Shown here piece by piece: positions 26,123 to 37,464 of a stretch of 64,000 nucleotides of DNA. The DNA is from Vitellaria paradoxa (taxonomy: Eukaryota > Streptophyta > Magnoliopsida > Ericales > Sapotaceae). The stretch covers positions 46,830,367-46,894,366 of the forward strand of contig CM034237.1 of assembly GCA_019916065.1 (NCBI GenBank). Reading direction: 5' to 3'. Made by a program: the position numbers and the translations under genes. The first letter of the stretch is position 1, and each line of letters starts with the position of its first letter. The notes below the pieces were generated by a model, which worked only from the letters and a program-made list of their open reading frames with translations, was not told where the DNA came from and searched no databases.

Positions 26123-27083
26123 TCAAACAATTCAAGTTCTACACCTTTTTTAATTTTTTTTTTTTAATACTTAAAGTATTTGAACCAACGCGCAATTATA
26201 CCTAGACACTGAAGATAACAATCAAGTAAACCTTTAAGTGGTCATGAGAAGAGACTCGACCTAGATTTTTTTTTTTAACTATTAATAATAAATGTAAACC
26301 TTTTTTCTGTCATGTTGCAAATGAATTACAATATGAGGAGGCATGCAAAGAGAATCAGATTGACCTTAGTCTGGCCTTGTTTTGAACTTATTGGTAAATT
26401 TGATCCTAACCCCGTCCCTATACTTTAGGGTTAGGATTTGAGGAAACTCCGTTCAATCTCGATCTGATCGTGATTTTATAAATTTAATTTTAATTTGTAT
26501 TATTTTTTCAATTATTTATTTACACTATACTAAAATAGATAGTAAGTACAAATATTTTTATAACATTGAGAGTAGGAAATCAATTAATTCCTCTATTTGT
26601 GGTTAAAAAATTCCAACACCTACTAATGTAGGATAGTTATTAATAAAATTTATTTAATTTTGAGATTAATAAGTTAATTATTTTATTTAAAATTCAAGTT
26701 ATAATTATTTCATTTTTAAAAAAATATAGATGGTGAAATTATCTGTGACACAGAAATTCCCTGGACGTACACTCGCATGTCCCCAGTGATCCATATGATC
26801 GGGAAACAACATATACAAAGAGACAAATATAACATGCATGCATCTATACAGATGGGCTTACAATGGTCAAAGACAAAGGTTTATGCACCAAATTGCATTT
26901 ATTTTTTAAGCATGTATATCACATGGGATAATTAACCACGATGTCTCCTCCCAACCAACCAAAAACTCGAAGTCCTCCATTACTGACAAATCACCAACGT
27001 GTAGAAATGTTTGAGAGACCTGTCTGCTGGCTTTTCATGACTAAAAATAAAGTCAAAACATGATCACTTAATTACAAAGTCTT

Positions 27084-27088
<5 letters not shown>

Positions 27089-27146
<58 letters not shown>

Positions 27147-27166
27147 CTGTGTGTGTGTGTGTGTGT
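27089..27166 (+). repeat. Compound microsatellite (CT)n(TA)n(GT)n
   Basis: About 20 CT units (27089..27128) pass directly into about 9 TA units and, after a CTG, about 9 GT units ending at 27166. The tract is uninterrupted and therefore likely to be length-polymorphic. Confidence 0.95.
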
Positions 27167-29084
27167 TAAAAAACACTTTCAAATTCACCACAGACTATTC
27201 TTGGAGATCTCTGAAAACATGCAACTCGTGGTAATATTAGAAGTACCGTAAGAGATTGTCTCTTTGACCCACTCTCGGCAGTCAGAAAACAATCTCGGGA
27301 ATTTTTGCTGGGGTGACTTGAAAGTTCAAGAATAGCTAATTAATATCGTTGTTAATGTCTTCGTACCCACAAACAAACTTTTATGGTGGTTTATTCAGGG
27401 GCAAAAGGCAAGTGAGGATTACGGTGGACTCAGGCTTAAAAAAAAAAATTACCAAGTAAATTTTAGATTAAAAAAATTAATGTAAATTATTTTCTAAACA
27501 GTCCAATCCATCTTCTAACAGTCCAAGCTCATCTAATTCTTTACAAATCCTCAATTTATTTCAATTCAGAATATTATATAATTCTAAATTCGCTCCTAAA
27601 TTTATTATTGGCCAATCCTTAACAAATAATGAGCAAGTGTACTTACATATATATTGTACATGTCTAAGTATGGTAGTGTTCACGCCCAACAAAATAGTCC
27701 GAAATTTAAGCACTGAATGGTTATATTACATAATAATAAAATAGTCAAAATTTTAAAAAATGTGAGATCAAATTGCATAACAATAAAATGATAAAAAAAT
27801 TTAAGAAGAGTTGGGGTCAAATTGCATAAAGCAAATTAATGGATATGTATTAAGTACCATTGGCAGGCCAAACGATCAACAGACTCATATGGCAAAATCA
27901 TCTTCAATGAACTAGAAAAATGGGTGAGGCCCATTCATGGAGGGTAAGAAACTTTTTAGTTAGCAGACGTTAATTAATTATTTGGTCAAGGATTGACTTG
28001 GCAACTACAAGTTGGGAAGCTACTAGAAATTACAGTCACTAATGAAAGTCGGACAATTAGTAAAGAATTATCATAATTAAATTACAAGTAATTGGTGACT
28101 TTTTACTATTAAAAACATGCAGGGAAGCAACCAAGTAAGGGTCCCAACACCGCCAACACAATTTTATCAAATTTAATTTAGTCTTTCAATTCCGGTTGCC
28201 ATGACCAACTTTTTATTATTTTTTTTTATAACTTTCATTTTAATGCAACGAATTTTACATTCCATGTTAGTTTTATTTCCTTTATTTTAAATGCAATTTA
28301 ACTATTTTTAAGAGAAGTGTGCTTATAGTCTTCGAAGTAATATAATGTAGTAAATTTTAATTATCTAACGTATATGCATCAGTATTTTCATAGAGAATTA
28401 GTCGAATTTAAAATTCTTGTGGCGGTAAGACACTAACAACTCGTATCATTTTATTATTTTATTTTTTAATTTTATGTCACTTAGGTACACTTACGCAAAT
28501 TTATTCTAAAATCGTGAAAAACCATGAGTTGCGTTGTGTAGCGGTTAATTTTTTTAGGGCAAACAATTTTTAGCATGTCTAGTAGGACGCTGATTTCTCT
28601 ACAAATTTAGATCACTTGTGTGCAGAAGTCTTTCAAATATTTGAAGATTCTAAGATCCTTTACCATGAAATGTGCCAAAAGAATTTCTCCATAGCCTCAA
28701 CCGCTTGGATTTAATATCTGCAAAGCTTGATCGAAGAATACGTTCGTTATAAGAAAATTTGTCAGCCAAAATGACCACTTCAATGAGCATTGTTTGATAA
28801 AAAAACAATCCAATGACAACTTGACCCGATGATACCGCCTCAATCGGGGGGTTATAATTAACTTTTACTTATTACTACTCTTCACCGTATTTGTTTCACT
28901 CATTCCACTTGGTAAAATTTGCAAAAATAAATTATTATTATTATTATTATTATTATAAGATTAAATAATTTAATTTAATAATTTCGAAAGAGCAGGTCCC
29001 TCAAAGTATACTAAACTTTTCCGCTAATCAAGGACAATGTTATCTACATATAATCTATATTAAATTAATGGATCCACACGAAGT

Positions 29085-29325
29085 AAAAGTTCGTTTGGTA
29101 AACGAATTTTTGGTAATTGGAATTCGTCGTGCATTTGGTAAAAATTGATAAATTTTAATAACTTCTAGTTGTTTGATAAAAAAATTATTAATTTTTTAAT
29201 ATAATTTTGTACTAAAAATTGTTAAAATTATTAAATTTGAAAATTACCAAACGGACAACTTTCAAAAATTCTAAAAAAAAAAAAAATTATAAACTTGTTA
29301 ACAACCAAACAGCCTCTGAATTGGG
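29085..29325. mobile_element. MITE family B-like copy upstream of the first DUF3339 gene
   Basis: The left end contains TTCGTTTGGTAAACG and the right end ACAACCAAACAGCCTCTG. The interior is full of the TTGTTAAAATTATTAAA and TTTTAATAACTT motifs shared with other B copies. It lies about 310 bp upstream of the coding start at 29637, so it may contribute promoter sequence. Confidence 0.4.
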
Positions 29326-29591
29326 TAGAGGAATAGCCAAAATTCTACCTTGTTAGTTACGATGTCCTTGTTGGGTGTTTTCCTCTAGTCATTTCCTCTG
29401 GTTTTTAGCAGCAACGAAACTTCCTCGAAGTTTCTTGAAGCACCTGCCAAACTATCTAATCCCCACCCACTCAAGTGTCTGTCTTCCTCAATAATCCCCC
29501 CTCAAAAAAATCAGTTTTTTTTATCACTCTAATAACCCAGTCCATTTACTCCATTCCATTGTCATAATAAACATGGAGAAAATACTATAGC

Positions 29592-29592
<1 letters not shown>

Positions 29593-29636
<44 letters not shown>
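29593..29636 (+). promoter_or_regulatory. (GA)n leader abutting the DUF3339 start codon
   Basis: A 44-base uninterrupted GA tract runs directly into the ATG at 29637. GA repeats in plant 5' leaders are targets of GAGA-binding BBR/BPC proteins. The paralogue at 34860 also has a purine-rich GA leader directly before its ATG. Confidence 0.7.
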
Positions 29637-29639
<3 letters not shown>

Positions 29640-29855
29640 TTGGATTGGGGCCCAGTGCTTGTGGCAGTGGTGCTGTTCGTTGTGCTGTCTCCGGAGCTGC
29701 TGTTTCAGGTGCCGGGGCAGAACAGATACGTTGAGTTTAGCAATTTACGCACCACTGGTGCCTCCATACTGGTCCATGCCTTGCTCTACTTTGCTCTAAT
29801 CTGTGTCTTTTTACTAACTGTTAAAGTTCATATGTACTTCGGTATATATAAATGA
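29637..29855 (+). CDS. DUF3339 small membrane protein, copy 1
   Basis: This is an intronless 72-aa protein of the plant DUF3339 family. It has two membrane helices: residues about 4-22 (WGPVLVAVVLFVVLSPELLF) and about 44-66. They are joined by a hydrophilic QVPGQNRYVEFSNLRTTG loop. The WGP start, the LLFQVPG motif, and the VEF.N..T.G loop are the family hallmarks. The molecular function is unknown. The length is normal (family members are about 68-72 aa), with a few extra residues at the C terminus compared with copy 2. A five-codon upstream ATG frame lies at 29573..29590 in the presumed leader. Identity with the copy at 34860 is clear but moderate, so the duplication is old. Confidence 0.92.
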
Positions 29856-31927
29856 ATATATATATATATGTGTGTGTCTGTGTGTGTCTGTGTGTGTGTT
29901 AATAATACTTTCTACGGTCCTAACGTCTTGTCTGTGGTTAATTTAATTTAACAATTGTTGTTGATTATATTCATCAGAGCTTGTAAATTAAGCTACTGTT
30001 GTTGAGGAGGGAGCTACTTGAACGCTGGGGCGCACGTGTCCATCCTTAAAAAAAAATTACTACTTATTTTTTTAATGTTATTATTTTTTTGATATTATGT
30101 TTAATGTTCAATAGTTTATCTTTAGTATTTAATTATCCCGACTTAAGAAACAGAAAAAAAAAATCTAATACTAATTATATTTATTTAATGAAAGAAATAA
30201 ATTTTAATCCAATACACACTATTACAATTATATCGGACCTATTAGAAATAATTCGTGCCCACCTAAGTAAGAATTCCAGGCTCCACCCCTACTGTTGTTA
30301 ATTACTTGATGATGTCCATGGGATTGTAGTTTTATTGTTTTGATTTGCAAATGACAATCCCGAAAATTTTGCAACTTTTTCTAAGAAATTTGTCTTAAAA
30401 CTGTGTTTGGAACAGGTATTTTTGTTAAAAAAAAAAAAAATTGTTAAGAGCTTTAAATTTTTTTTTTTTAATTTGAGTCGTGATGAATAATGAAAAGTAA
30501 AAGGCATGGGATTTAAGAAAATTAAAAATAACTAAATTAAAAAATTAATATATTAGCAAGTATCTTTTATTTTATTATCTTTTTAAATTTATTCCAATAA
30601 GATTATATGTATTCACAAGTTTATATTTTTTTTCCTTTTGTTCTCTACTCTTCTCTTTTTCTTTTTGTCTCCAAATCCTTGCTCCAACCATACTCTAACA
30701 CTATGTTTGGAACTCAAATTTCTAGTGAGAAAAAAAAAACGAAGTAAAATGATAAAGTAGTAAAATGAAGTGAAAAATTAAATTTATTGAATTTTAAATT
30801 AAGTTAGAAAAATTAAAAAAACAATTGATGAATAATTTTTTTAAATTTAATTTTTATTTTATTAAGAATAATAAAATAGCACAAGTTAATATGTGTGCGC
30901 GCGCGCGTTTTCTTCCACAAACCTACGTTCCAAACAAAGCTTAGCGTCAGCGTTGACCAAACAAGAATCGGAATTTGTCCACGGGTCAATTTTAAGCCAG
31001 CTACTTCCTGCCCAAGTGATACGGGTTGTGTAATTCGCCCTGTTTGAGCTGCTTGAATCACTTGGAACCAATGGACAAATATATCAACTAATGCAGCGAT
31101 GAAATCAGATTTTTATTTTTTTAAGTCAAATTTAAATTTTATCTTCTAAAGCAATTACAGACTTAAAAACACATTACATTACAATTATATTGTTAAATTT
31201 ATTTAATAAATAAAAAATAAATTAATATATAAAACCTAATTAATAAATAGCAATAATGTATCACCCCCAAAAAAAAATCATATCTTAATATTTACGAACA
31301 AAATTTAATTTCATATACATAACCTACAAATTTTATCAATCAAGTAATATTTTACGACTTTTTATGTCATAAAATTTATCAAAAACTAAATATACAGTGA
31401 ATTTTTTTGCGGTTTTTCTTTTATTTTATTTTAAAATTTTATTTTAACAACACTTATATTTAAAAAAAAGATTTGCACGATATGTAACTTACGATAGTTT
31501 TTTTATATTTTTTCATTTTGCAAAGACTAATCTTGTGTCTTTTGATTTTTTATTATATTTTACTTTTTCTATTTTGTAAGTACCATTTAATATCAATTTG
31601 TTCACCTTTTTTTTTTAAATATTTTGAATCGTTAACAATTTGTGAAGAATTGAGTTGTATATATATAGATGAAAATTAATTGGGTTACTAAATTTTGAAC
31701 TATATATAACAATTAAGAAAAATATTCAAATTTTAGGAATATTAATTCATAACTTAGTTTCTTTTACTAAAAAATTACATGTGTTGGTTGTGCTTTTTGA
31801 AGTAAATGTTTCCTTTTTAAATTTTAAGGAGGTTTAAATTTTAAACTGAAAAATATCATTTTTTAAATCTTAGAAAAGTAAATTATAACATAAAAAATTA
31901 ATCCAAATATATATATATATATATATA

Positions 31928-32370
31928 GGGTGTGTTTGCAGCTCTGAAAAGTTGCTGAAAATCTCTGAAAACCTTTGAAAATCTCTATAAAATTTTACGC
32001 ATTTTCGCCTTCTTAAAATTCAAAAAACATTCAATATATTTCCAAAAAAAAAAAACCGATAACTAGAATTCAGTTAATCAAATAGTAAAAATTTTTTCGC
32101 TATTCCTACCATGGACTCCTAAACTACCAAATGACACCAATTTTGACTATTTTTTCGTCCAAACGGTTTCTACAATCCGTTTGAACGGATTGTAGTGTAA
32201 AAAAGTCATAACTGCCTAAATTTTTGAATCCGTCCAAACGGAAATCCAGTTAGTCAGAACGAAATTTTACTATTCATCTCCAAAAAATGTGGTTTGAGCT
32301 GTGTGTACCAAACGGAAAAAATTTCTCCTAATCACGTTTTATCTCACTTTTTGGTGTGTCAAACACAGCC
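31928..32370 (+). mobile_element. MITE family C, copy 1
   Basis: This 443-bp element starts GGGTGTGTTTGCAGCTC and ends GGTGTGTCAAACACAGCC. The interior includes CGATAACTAGAATTCAGTTA and TCCGTTTGAACGGATTGTAG (an internal palindrome). An inverted copy with the same block order lies at 62698..63186. Confidence 0.7.
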
Positions 32371-33427
32371 AAAAATATTTTATGAAATTTTTGCTGTCAA
32401 GGAGATGAGGAAGACTTACCAAAACCCTAAGGATTATTTCAAATGATAAAATTTTAGATTTTTTCCCTAAAAGTTACTAATTTGAATCTCTTTATAGTCG
32501 AGAGTTTACTCTATCGTTAATTTTAAAATTTCAGAAATTAGTCGAATTAGATGAAAACTAACATCCTTAATTAAAAAAAAAACTAAAAAAAAAATGTTGT
32601 TCGGGTAGAAGTAATGGACATGGGAGCCCCAAATTTAGGTAGATAACGCTCATCATGTTTCTGCGCTCGAGGAGGGTACACTGTTAAATATCTAAATTAA
32701 GACTGGCTTTTTCTTTTTCAACCCGATGATTCTGTTTTTGTATGGAACATCTCATTATTGTGAACGAAAGTGAGGAACTGGTTTTGGCTTTTGTTATTTG
32801 CTAAGGCTGGTCGTTTCTGCCTTCTGGTAGTGGCCACTTGAAAGATGGTTGGCTTGTACGTCAACTCGGGATGCTGCGGGAGAGGGTTTCTGTAGTTGCC
32901 GTAGTATTTTTAAAACAACACCGTTTCAATGTTTAGTCATTTAAAACGATGTCGTTTTACTTAAGTCTCTATATTTAAATATATTTAAATACATATTATT
33001 TTACTTAAATTTTTATATTTAAATATATTCAAATACATTAATTTATATTTAAATAAAAAAATTTAAGTGAAACAATGTTACCTTTAAGTAAAAAATACTG
33101 AAACAGCATCGTTTTGACAATAGTAAAGCAACTGCAATAAACTTTCAACTACAGCCTCTCCTCTTCTCTTGTACGTGGACAAGCTTTTGATAAATTTGAT
33201 TCATCTCTTCTAAGTTTATAATTGTACTATTAATTTTTTTTTTATTTTTTTGGGTTCTGTTCTTATCACGGTGGCACCAACAAAGATCGAGCAAGAAGTC
33301 CAATTCTAAGGCTTTGTTTGAATTCAAATTTGCTTCCAACATTTCTGGTAGCGTCTTTTTTACATGATTTTTTTTTATCAAAATTTTAATTTTTTTTTTA
33401 GGAGATGTAACTTTTAGATATATTAAT

Positions 33428-33739
33428 GAGTCCGTTTGGAGGCTCAAAACTAGTAAAAAAGTATCAAAAATTATATTTTGTAACTTTTGATGCGTTTGAT
33501 AAAATCATAATTTTTCTCACTTTTTTAATTTGCTACAGTAAAATATATGCCAAACACACAAAAAGTTACCACTTTTTTATTTGTTACAGTAAAAAATTTA
33601 CTAAACACTTAAAAATTGTAAAAAAATGCTAAAAACATACTTTGTTCTATCAAACACACAAAAAATATAACTAAAAAACACACAAAAAACTACTAAAAAT
33701 TTCACTTTTTGTCTTATTTTTGAACCTCCAAACGGCCTC
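33428..33739. mobile_element. MITE family B, well-bounded copy
   Basis: The left end GAGTCCGTTTGGAGGCTCA and the reverse complement of the right end GAGGCCGTTTGGAGGTTCA form a terminal inverted repeat of about 22 bp with two mismatches. TAAT lies immediately outside both ends, consistent with a TAA-type 3-bp (or 4-bp) target duplication, as for Tourist-like MITEs. The interior is AT-rich and non-coding. Confidence 0.7.
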
Positions 33740-34784
33740 TAATTGTATTCATAAAAAAAATTAAAAAATTCATATCTATTTGCATAAAAGTTAGAAAAAA
33801 ATTAACTTATCTAATCAAATAGATAGTTTTTACTCAAATAAATAGGATTTTTTTTTTTTTTACGAATACGATTAATATGCTTAAAAGTTATAATTTAAAA
33901 AAAATTAGTAAAAAATGTCAAAGTGAAAAAAAAAAAAAAAACTTACTAAAAAAAGACTTTCCAACTTTCTTTTTTCTAAATTCAATCTAACCCTTACTCT
34001 TGACTGGGAACTGTTGATATACTCCGTTTGGCATCGAAAGAAAGCGGAATCACGACAAAAAAAATTTTTCACAAATAGGATTCTACCAAATTCAGGACGC
34101 CGGGCCCTGCCAAAGCCAAACGAAATCGATTTTGATTCGATGAGACAAAAAGTAGTATGGTTTCGTCACGGCTAAGAAAAAGATAGCGTATATATATTTT
34201 AAGCCACAAATATTCGATGAGGCGGACATCAAGGGCGGAGCCAAAAAGAAGCAAAAGAAAAAGGTGTTGCCTTAATTTTTCGGCATGAAATTATTAAAAT
34301 ATTTTTAATATTTTAATTTATTGAAAAATTAAATTAATTTAAAATTTGAGTATTTTAACCTTATTAAAAAATAAAAAATTAATGTAAATTTTTTTTAACA
34401 TAACAGAAGTTTGAATCTGTTACTAACATTAGTTCAGTGACAGATCAAATTTACACCGTTAAACTAAAATTCGCCGTTTTATACACATTTATGTATTTTT
34501 TAAATTAAGAATTTATAAATATATTTAAACCAATAATTAACGGTCCATATTAAAATGGTCACCGACCTGCTGTCTCCACCGTCTAACAAACCATAACCGT
34601 ACAAGCGATCTGACAGAAGATGCTGCCACGTTTTCATCTCATCCCATCGCTTTGTATGCCATCTGTCTAGAGTAGTCCATAAGATATCATTTCTTATTGC
34701 GAAAACCACATTCGGTTCCGACACCTTCCATCACTTTCTTCGATCCTCACTTGTGCTGATCTCGAGCAAAGGTCCATAGTTAAG

Positions 34785-34785
<1 letters not shown>

Positions 34786-34821
<36 letters not shown>

Positions 34822-34859
34822 CATCATCAAAATTTAGGCTTAGAAAAAGAGAGAGAGAG
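34786..34859 (+). promoter_or_regulatory. TA microsatellite and GA leader of the second DUF3339 gene
   Basis: A TA tract (about 34790..34818) at TATA-box distance is followed by a purine-rich GA leader (about 34843..34859) that touches the ATG at 34860. The arrangement mirrors the leader of the first paralogue. Confidence 0.5.
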
Positions 34860-35069
34860 ATGGCGGATTGGGGACCAGTGGTGATAGCGGTGGTGCTGTT
34901 CGTGCTGTTAACGCCGGGGCTGCTATTTCAGGTTCCGGGAAAGGGAAGAGTGGTGGAATTCGCGAACATGCAGACGAGCGGCATGTCCATTATTGTCCAC
35001 ACCCTTATCTATTTCGGCCTAATCACAATCTTCCTCATTGCAATCGGCGTTCACATCTACACCGGCTAA
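34860..35069 (+). CDS. DUF3339 small membrane protein, copy 2
   Basis: This intronless 69-aa paralogue of the gene at 29637 has the same orientation and lies about 5 kb downstream. It has the same layout: MADWGP start, helix 1 (about residues 6-22), the LLFQVPGKGRVVEFANMQTS loop, and helix 2 (about 42-65), ending VHIYTG, the more typical family C terminus. The family is plant-specific and its role is unknown; the predicted topology is two membrane helices with a short polar loop. The pair arose by local duplication. The overlapping +2 frame (34868..35320) is a shadow. Confidence 0.94.
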   Translation: MADWGPVVIAVVLFVLLTPGLLFQVPGKGRVVEFANMQTSGMSIIVHTLIYFGLITIFLIAIGVHIYTG

Positions 35070-37464
35070 ACCCCATGCTTTGCGATCATAGTTGGCTTCT
35101 TGATCAGAGTAATTTCCTTTTCTTTTCTTTTTTTTTTCTCTTGATATCAATTTGGCAATTTCTAATTTGTAGCAGTGTTGGCCTTGGGCTGTTATCCCCT
35201 GTTTTGATATGCTATATTTGTGTAATATATATATATATATATATATGTAATGTATTTAATTCAATGGCAGGATGTGTAACAGTGTGTCTATTTGTATATT
35301 CAAGATTTAGCAGCATCTAGGCGTTTGATATGGATTTTTATATGTAAAAAAGTGATGAATTGTAACTAATGATTGTGGATGTAAAGTTGAAATTTGAATT
35401 TTGAAATGCCTCTGCTTGGTTCTCTCTCTCTTTTACAGAGGCGTCAATCGCAAATAGGCTGCTTGGGGGTGTGTTTGGTTGGTAAAAATTTAGGTAAAAA
35501 ATAAGATACGACGTAAAAGTGATATGTAGAAAAATTTAATTAAAAAAAATATAAAAATTATTAAAATTAATAAATTTTAATAAATTTTAGTGCCACCAAA
35601 CGGACTTGAGTATTCTCTCTGAGCGTGCAGTGTTTGTATCTTGTATCTTGCCATAAACACAGACGGGTTTGGATTTTTATTTTATTTTATTTATTATTAT
35701 TATTATTTTGGGGAATTTGCTTGAGTTTTCAAATCCACGAGGAATTCTTAAAAAGAGTTATGAAGCGCGGAAGCTTCGTGGTAACTGTCGTATCCACATT
35801 CTACGGTCGTCGAGGACACACTCTTTGGATATACTGAGATGCGACACTTGTCCGGTATACGTATTCTTTAGACATTTAGATGCGTTAAGTAATGTATTTA
35901 ATTATTGTATCAATTTTTTAAATATATAATTAAGATAAATTTAAATATTTAAAATTTTTTAAATTACAAATTTTTTTTATTTATGTTCCAATTGAGTTAA
36001 TTTTGTTGTAAATGTTATTTTTATTCAAAAAAAGATATGTATTGTTAATAAAATATAAATAAAAAATATATTTTTTAGTTATATCTTTACCTTCATTTTT
36101 TTAAAAATTGTTTTATTTATGAGCATTAGCGTTCCGTAGAACATGAATTCTTAAACTCACCCATTAATACTTGGAATATTATTTGGAATAATAGATTTGA
36201 TGGGATTTAATATTATTTAGTTAAAATTCTTGTCAATTTTTATGTTTAAAAAATTAAAAAAAAATTTATAAATTAGATTTTATTTGATTTTATAATTTAA
36301 ATTTTAAAATTTTTATATGATTTGAAATCTAACTTAAAATAATAAAATTTAATGAGAATTTATTTTCTTAAAACATTTAAATAGATAAATTTATCTTCAT
36401 ATATCATATTTATTATATTTTATATTTTAAATTCACATGATCAAATTTAATATCTCTTAAATTAAATCAATTCAATTCTTAAATTCAAAATACGTGCCAA
36501 ACAAAAAATTTTATTTACAAAATCAAATCAAATCAAATTAATTTTTTATTTTAAAATCAATCAATTCTAAAAAATGAATGTTTTCAAAGACTTCTTTTTT
36601 TTTATTTTTTTTCCGGTAAGCATTTTCAAAGGCTTAATTACAGCGGAAACTCAGAAAACTAAGCCAGCACAGTAACGGGGAAGACTGCGTTCAAGTATTT
36701 AACCCAAGTGTGATACATAATTAAACCCACAAAGATTGGTTTCAGAGTATTTAACCCACCAAAGAGGGACGACGAATTGAGATAAAAAAATAGAAGTAGA
36801 AACGTAGAACAATCTACCTGTTTCCTCTAATAATAACTAATCAGTACATACTGTTCTACTTAAGAAAGAAACCATATCCACAAGTTTCAGTATTTCCTTT
36901 AAAGAGAGAGAGAGAGAGAGAGAGCGAGCAGCAGAACAGTTCCACGCAATTCCTACAATAGTTCTTCAAGAAGCATGGAACATTTTCCCTTGTACGTTGC
37001 TAGATGCAGCACCCAGCAAAAGAACAATGGTGCAGCAGAATCCTCTAATGCACGCTATGAACCACATCAAGAAAAACTTTCACAAGAGTTTCCATGCTGC
37101 AGCATTGAAAAGTTTAACAAGTTAGAAAACAAACATCCGGGCATAAACAACACAATAGAGATTATACGAAAAAGAAGTTGGAACATGATTTTAACTGCCT
37201 CAAAAACAAAGAAACTGTACTTTCCGTGAATGTAAATTAAAGGGTCATGGCTGCCGGGAAAAGGAAAACTGACTTGTATCAAGCAAAACAAACTGATCTG
37301 GAAAGCCTAAAAGGTTTCAAGGCAATAATAAAGCACAGTAACCCTAACCCTTGACTGCGGGAATAATAAATAGAATTCATGTAATCACTTCACGTGCCCA
37401 AACTTCTGAGTTTTGGAGATCGCAACGAGCCAAATGAATCCTAAGTTCAGCAAGATCAACAATG
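35070..37464. other. Intergenic AT-rich region
   Basis: It holds the 3' flank of the second DUF3339 gene, a TA microsatellite (about 35226..35246), a short GTTTGG-type MITE (about 35469..35607), a GA tract (about 36903..36924), and the possible 3' UTR of the minus-strand gene to the right. No gene is supported. Confidence 0.5.
35469..35607. mobile_element. Short GTTTGG-type MITE
   Basis: The left end, GTGTGTTTGGTTGGTAAAAA, and the right end, TTTTAGTGCCACCAAACGGAC, form loose inverted repeats around a 140-bp AT-rich interior. Termini resemble family B but the element is shorter. No target duplication was assigned. Confidence 0.4.

Larger units (their letters stand above)
21516..29592. other. 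CAMTA 5' leader and promoter, then gene-free AT-rich repeats
   Basis: The stretch 21516..21960 is GC-richer and should contain the CAMTA 5' UTR and promoter (minus strand). Beyond that I see no coding region. The interval carries GTTTGG-type MITEs (22837..23004, 23010..23374, 24120..24287, about 25870..26122 and 29085..29325), TA microsatellites (22408..22438, 22617..22634, 24840..24860) and a compound CT/TA/GT microsatellite (27089..27166). Confidence 0.6.
29856..34785. other. Spacer between the two DUF3339 genes
   Basis: There is no coding region I can support. It contains AT-rich sequence, a MITE of family C (31928..32370), one of family B (33428..33739), and the 3' flank of the first DUF3339 gene. 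Minus-strand frames near 30.9 kb and 34.6 kb look more protein-like than their surroundings but are short and unrecognised. Confidence 0.5.

Noticed and set aside
28921..28955. Short direct repeats considered as a CRISPR-like or regulatory array (ATT units)
   Set aside because: Simple trinucleotide microsatellite; CRISPR arrays are not expected in a plant nuclear genome and no spacers exist.
34500..34724. 74-codon minus-strand frame just upstream of the second DUF3339 gene
   Set aside because: It lies in the expected promoter of that gene, has no family resemblance and no splice partner.
36975..37229. 84-codon plus-strand frame downstream of a GA tract
   Set aside because: Low-complexity composition, no domain; it lies where the 3' UTR of the minus-strand membrane-protein gene is expected.
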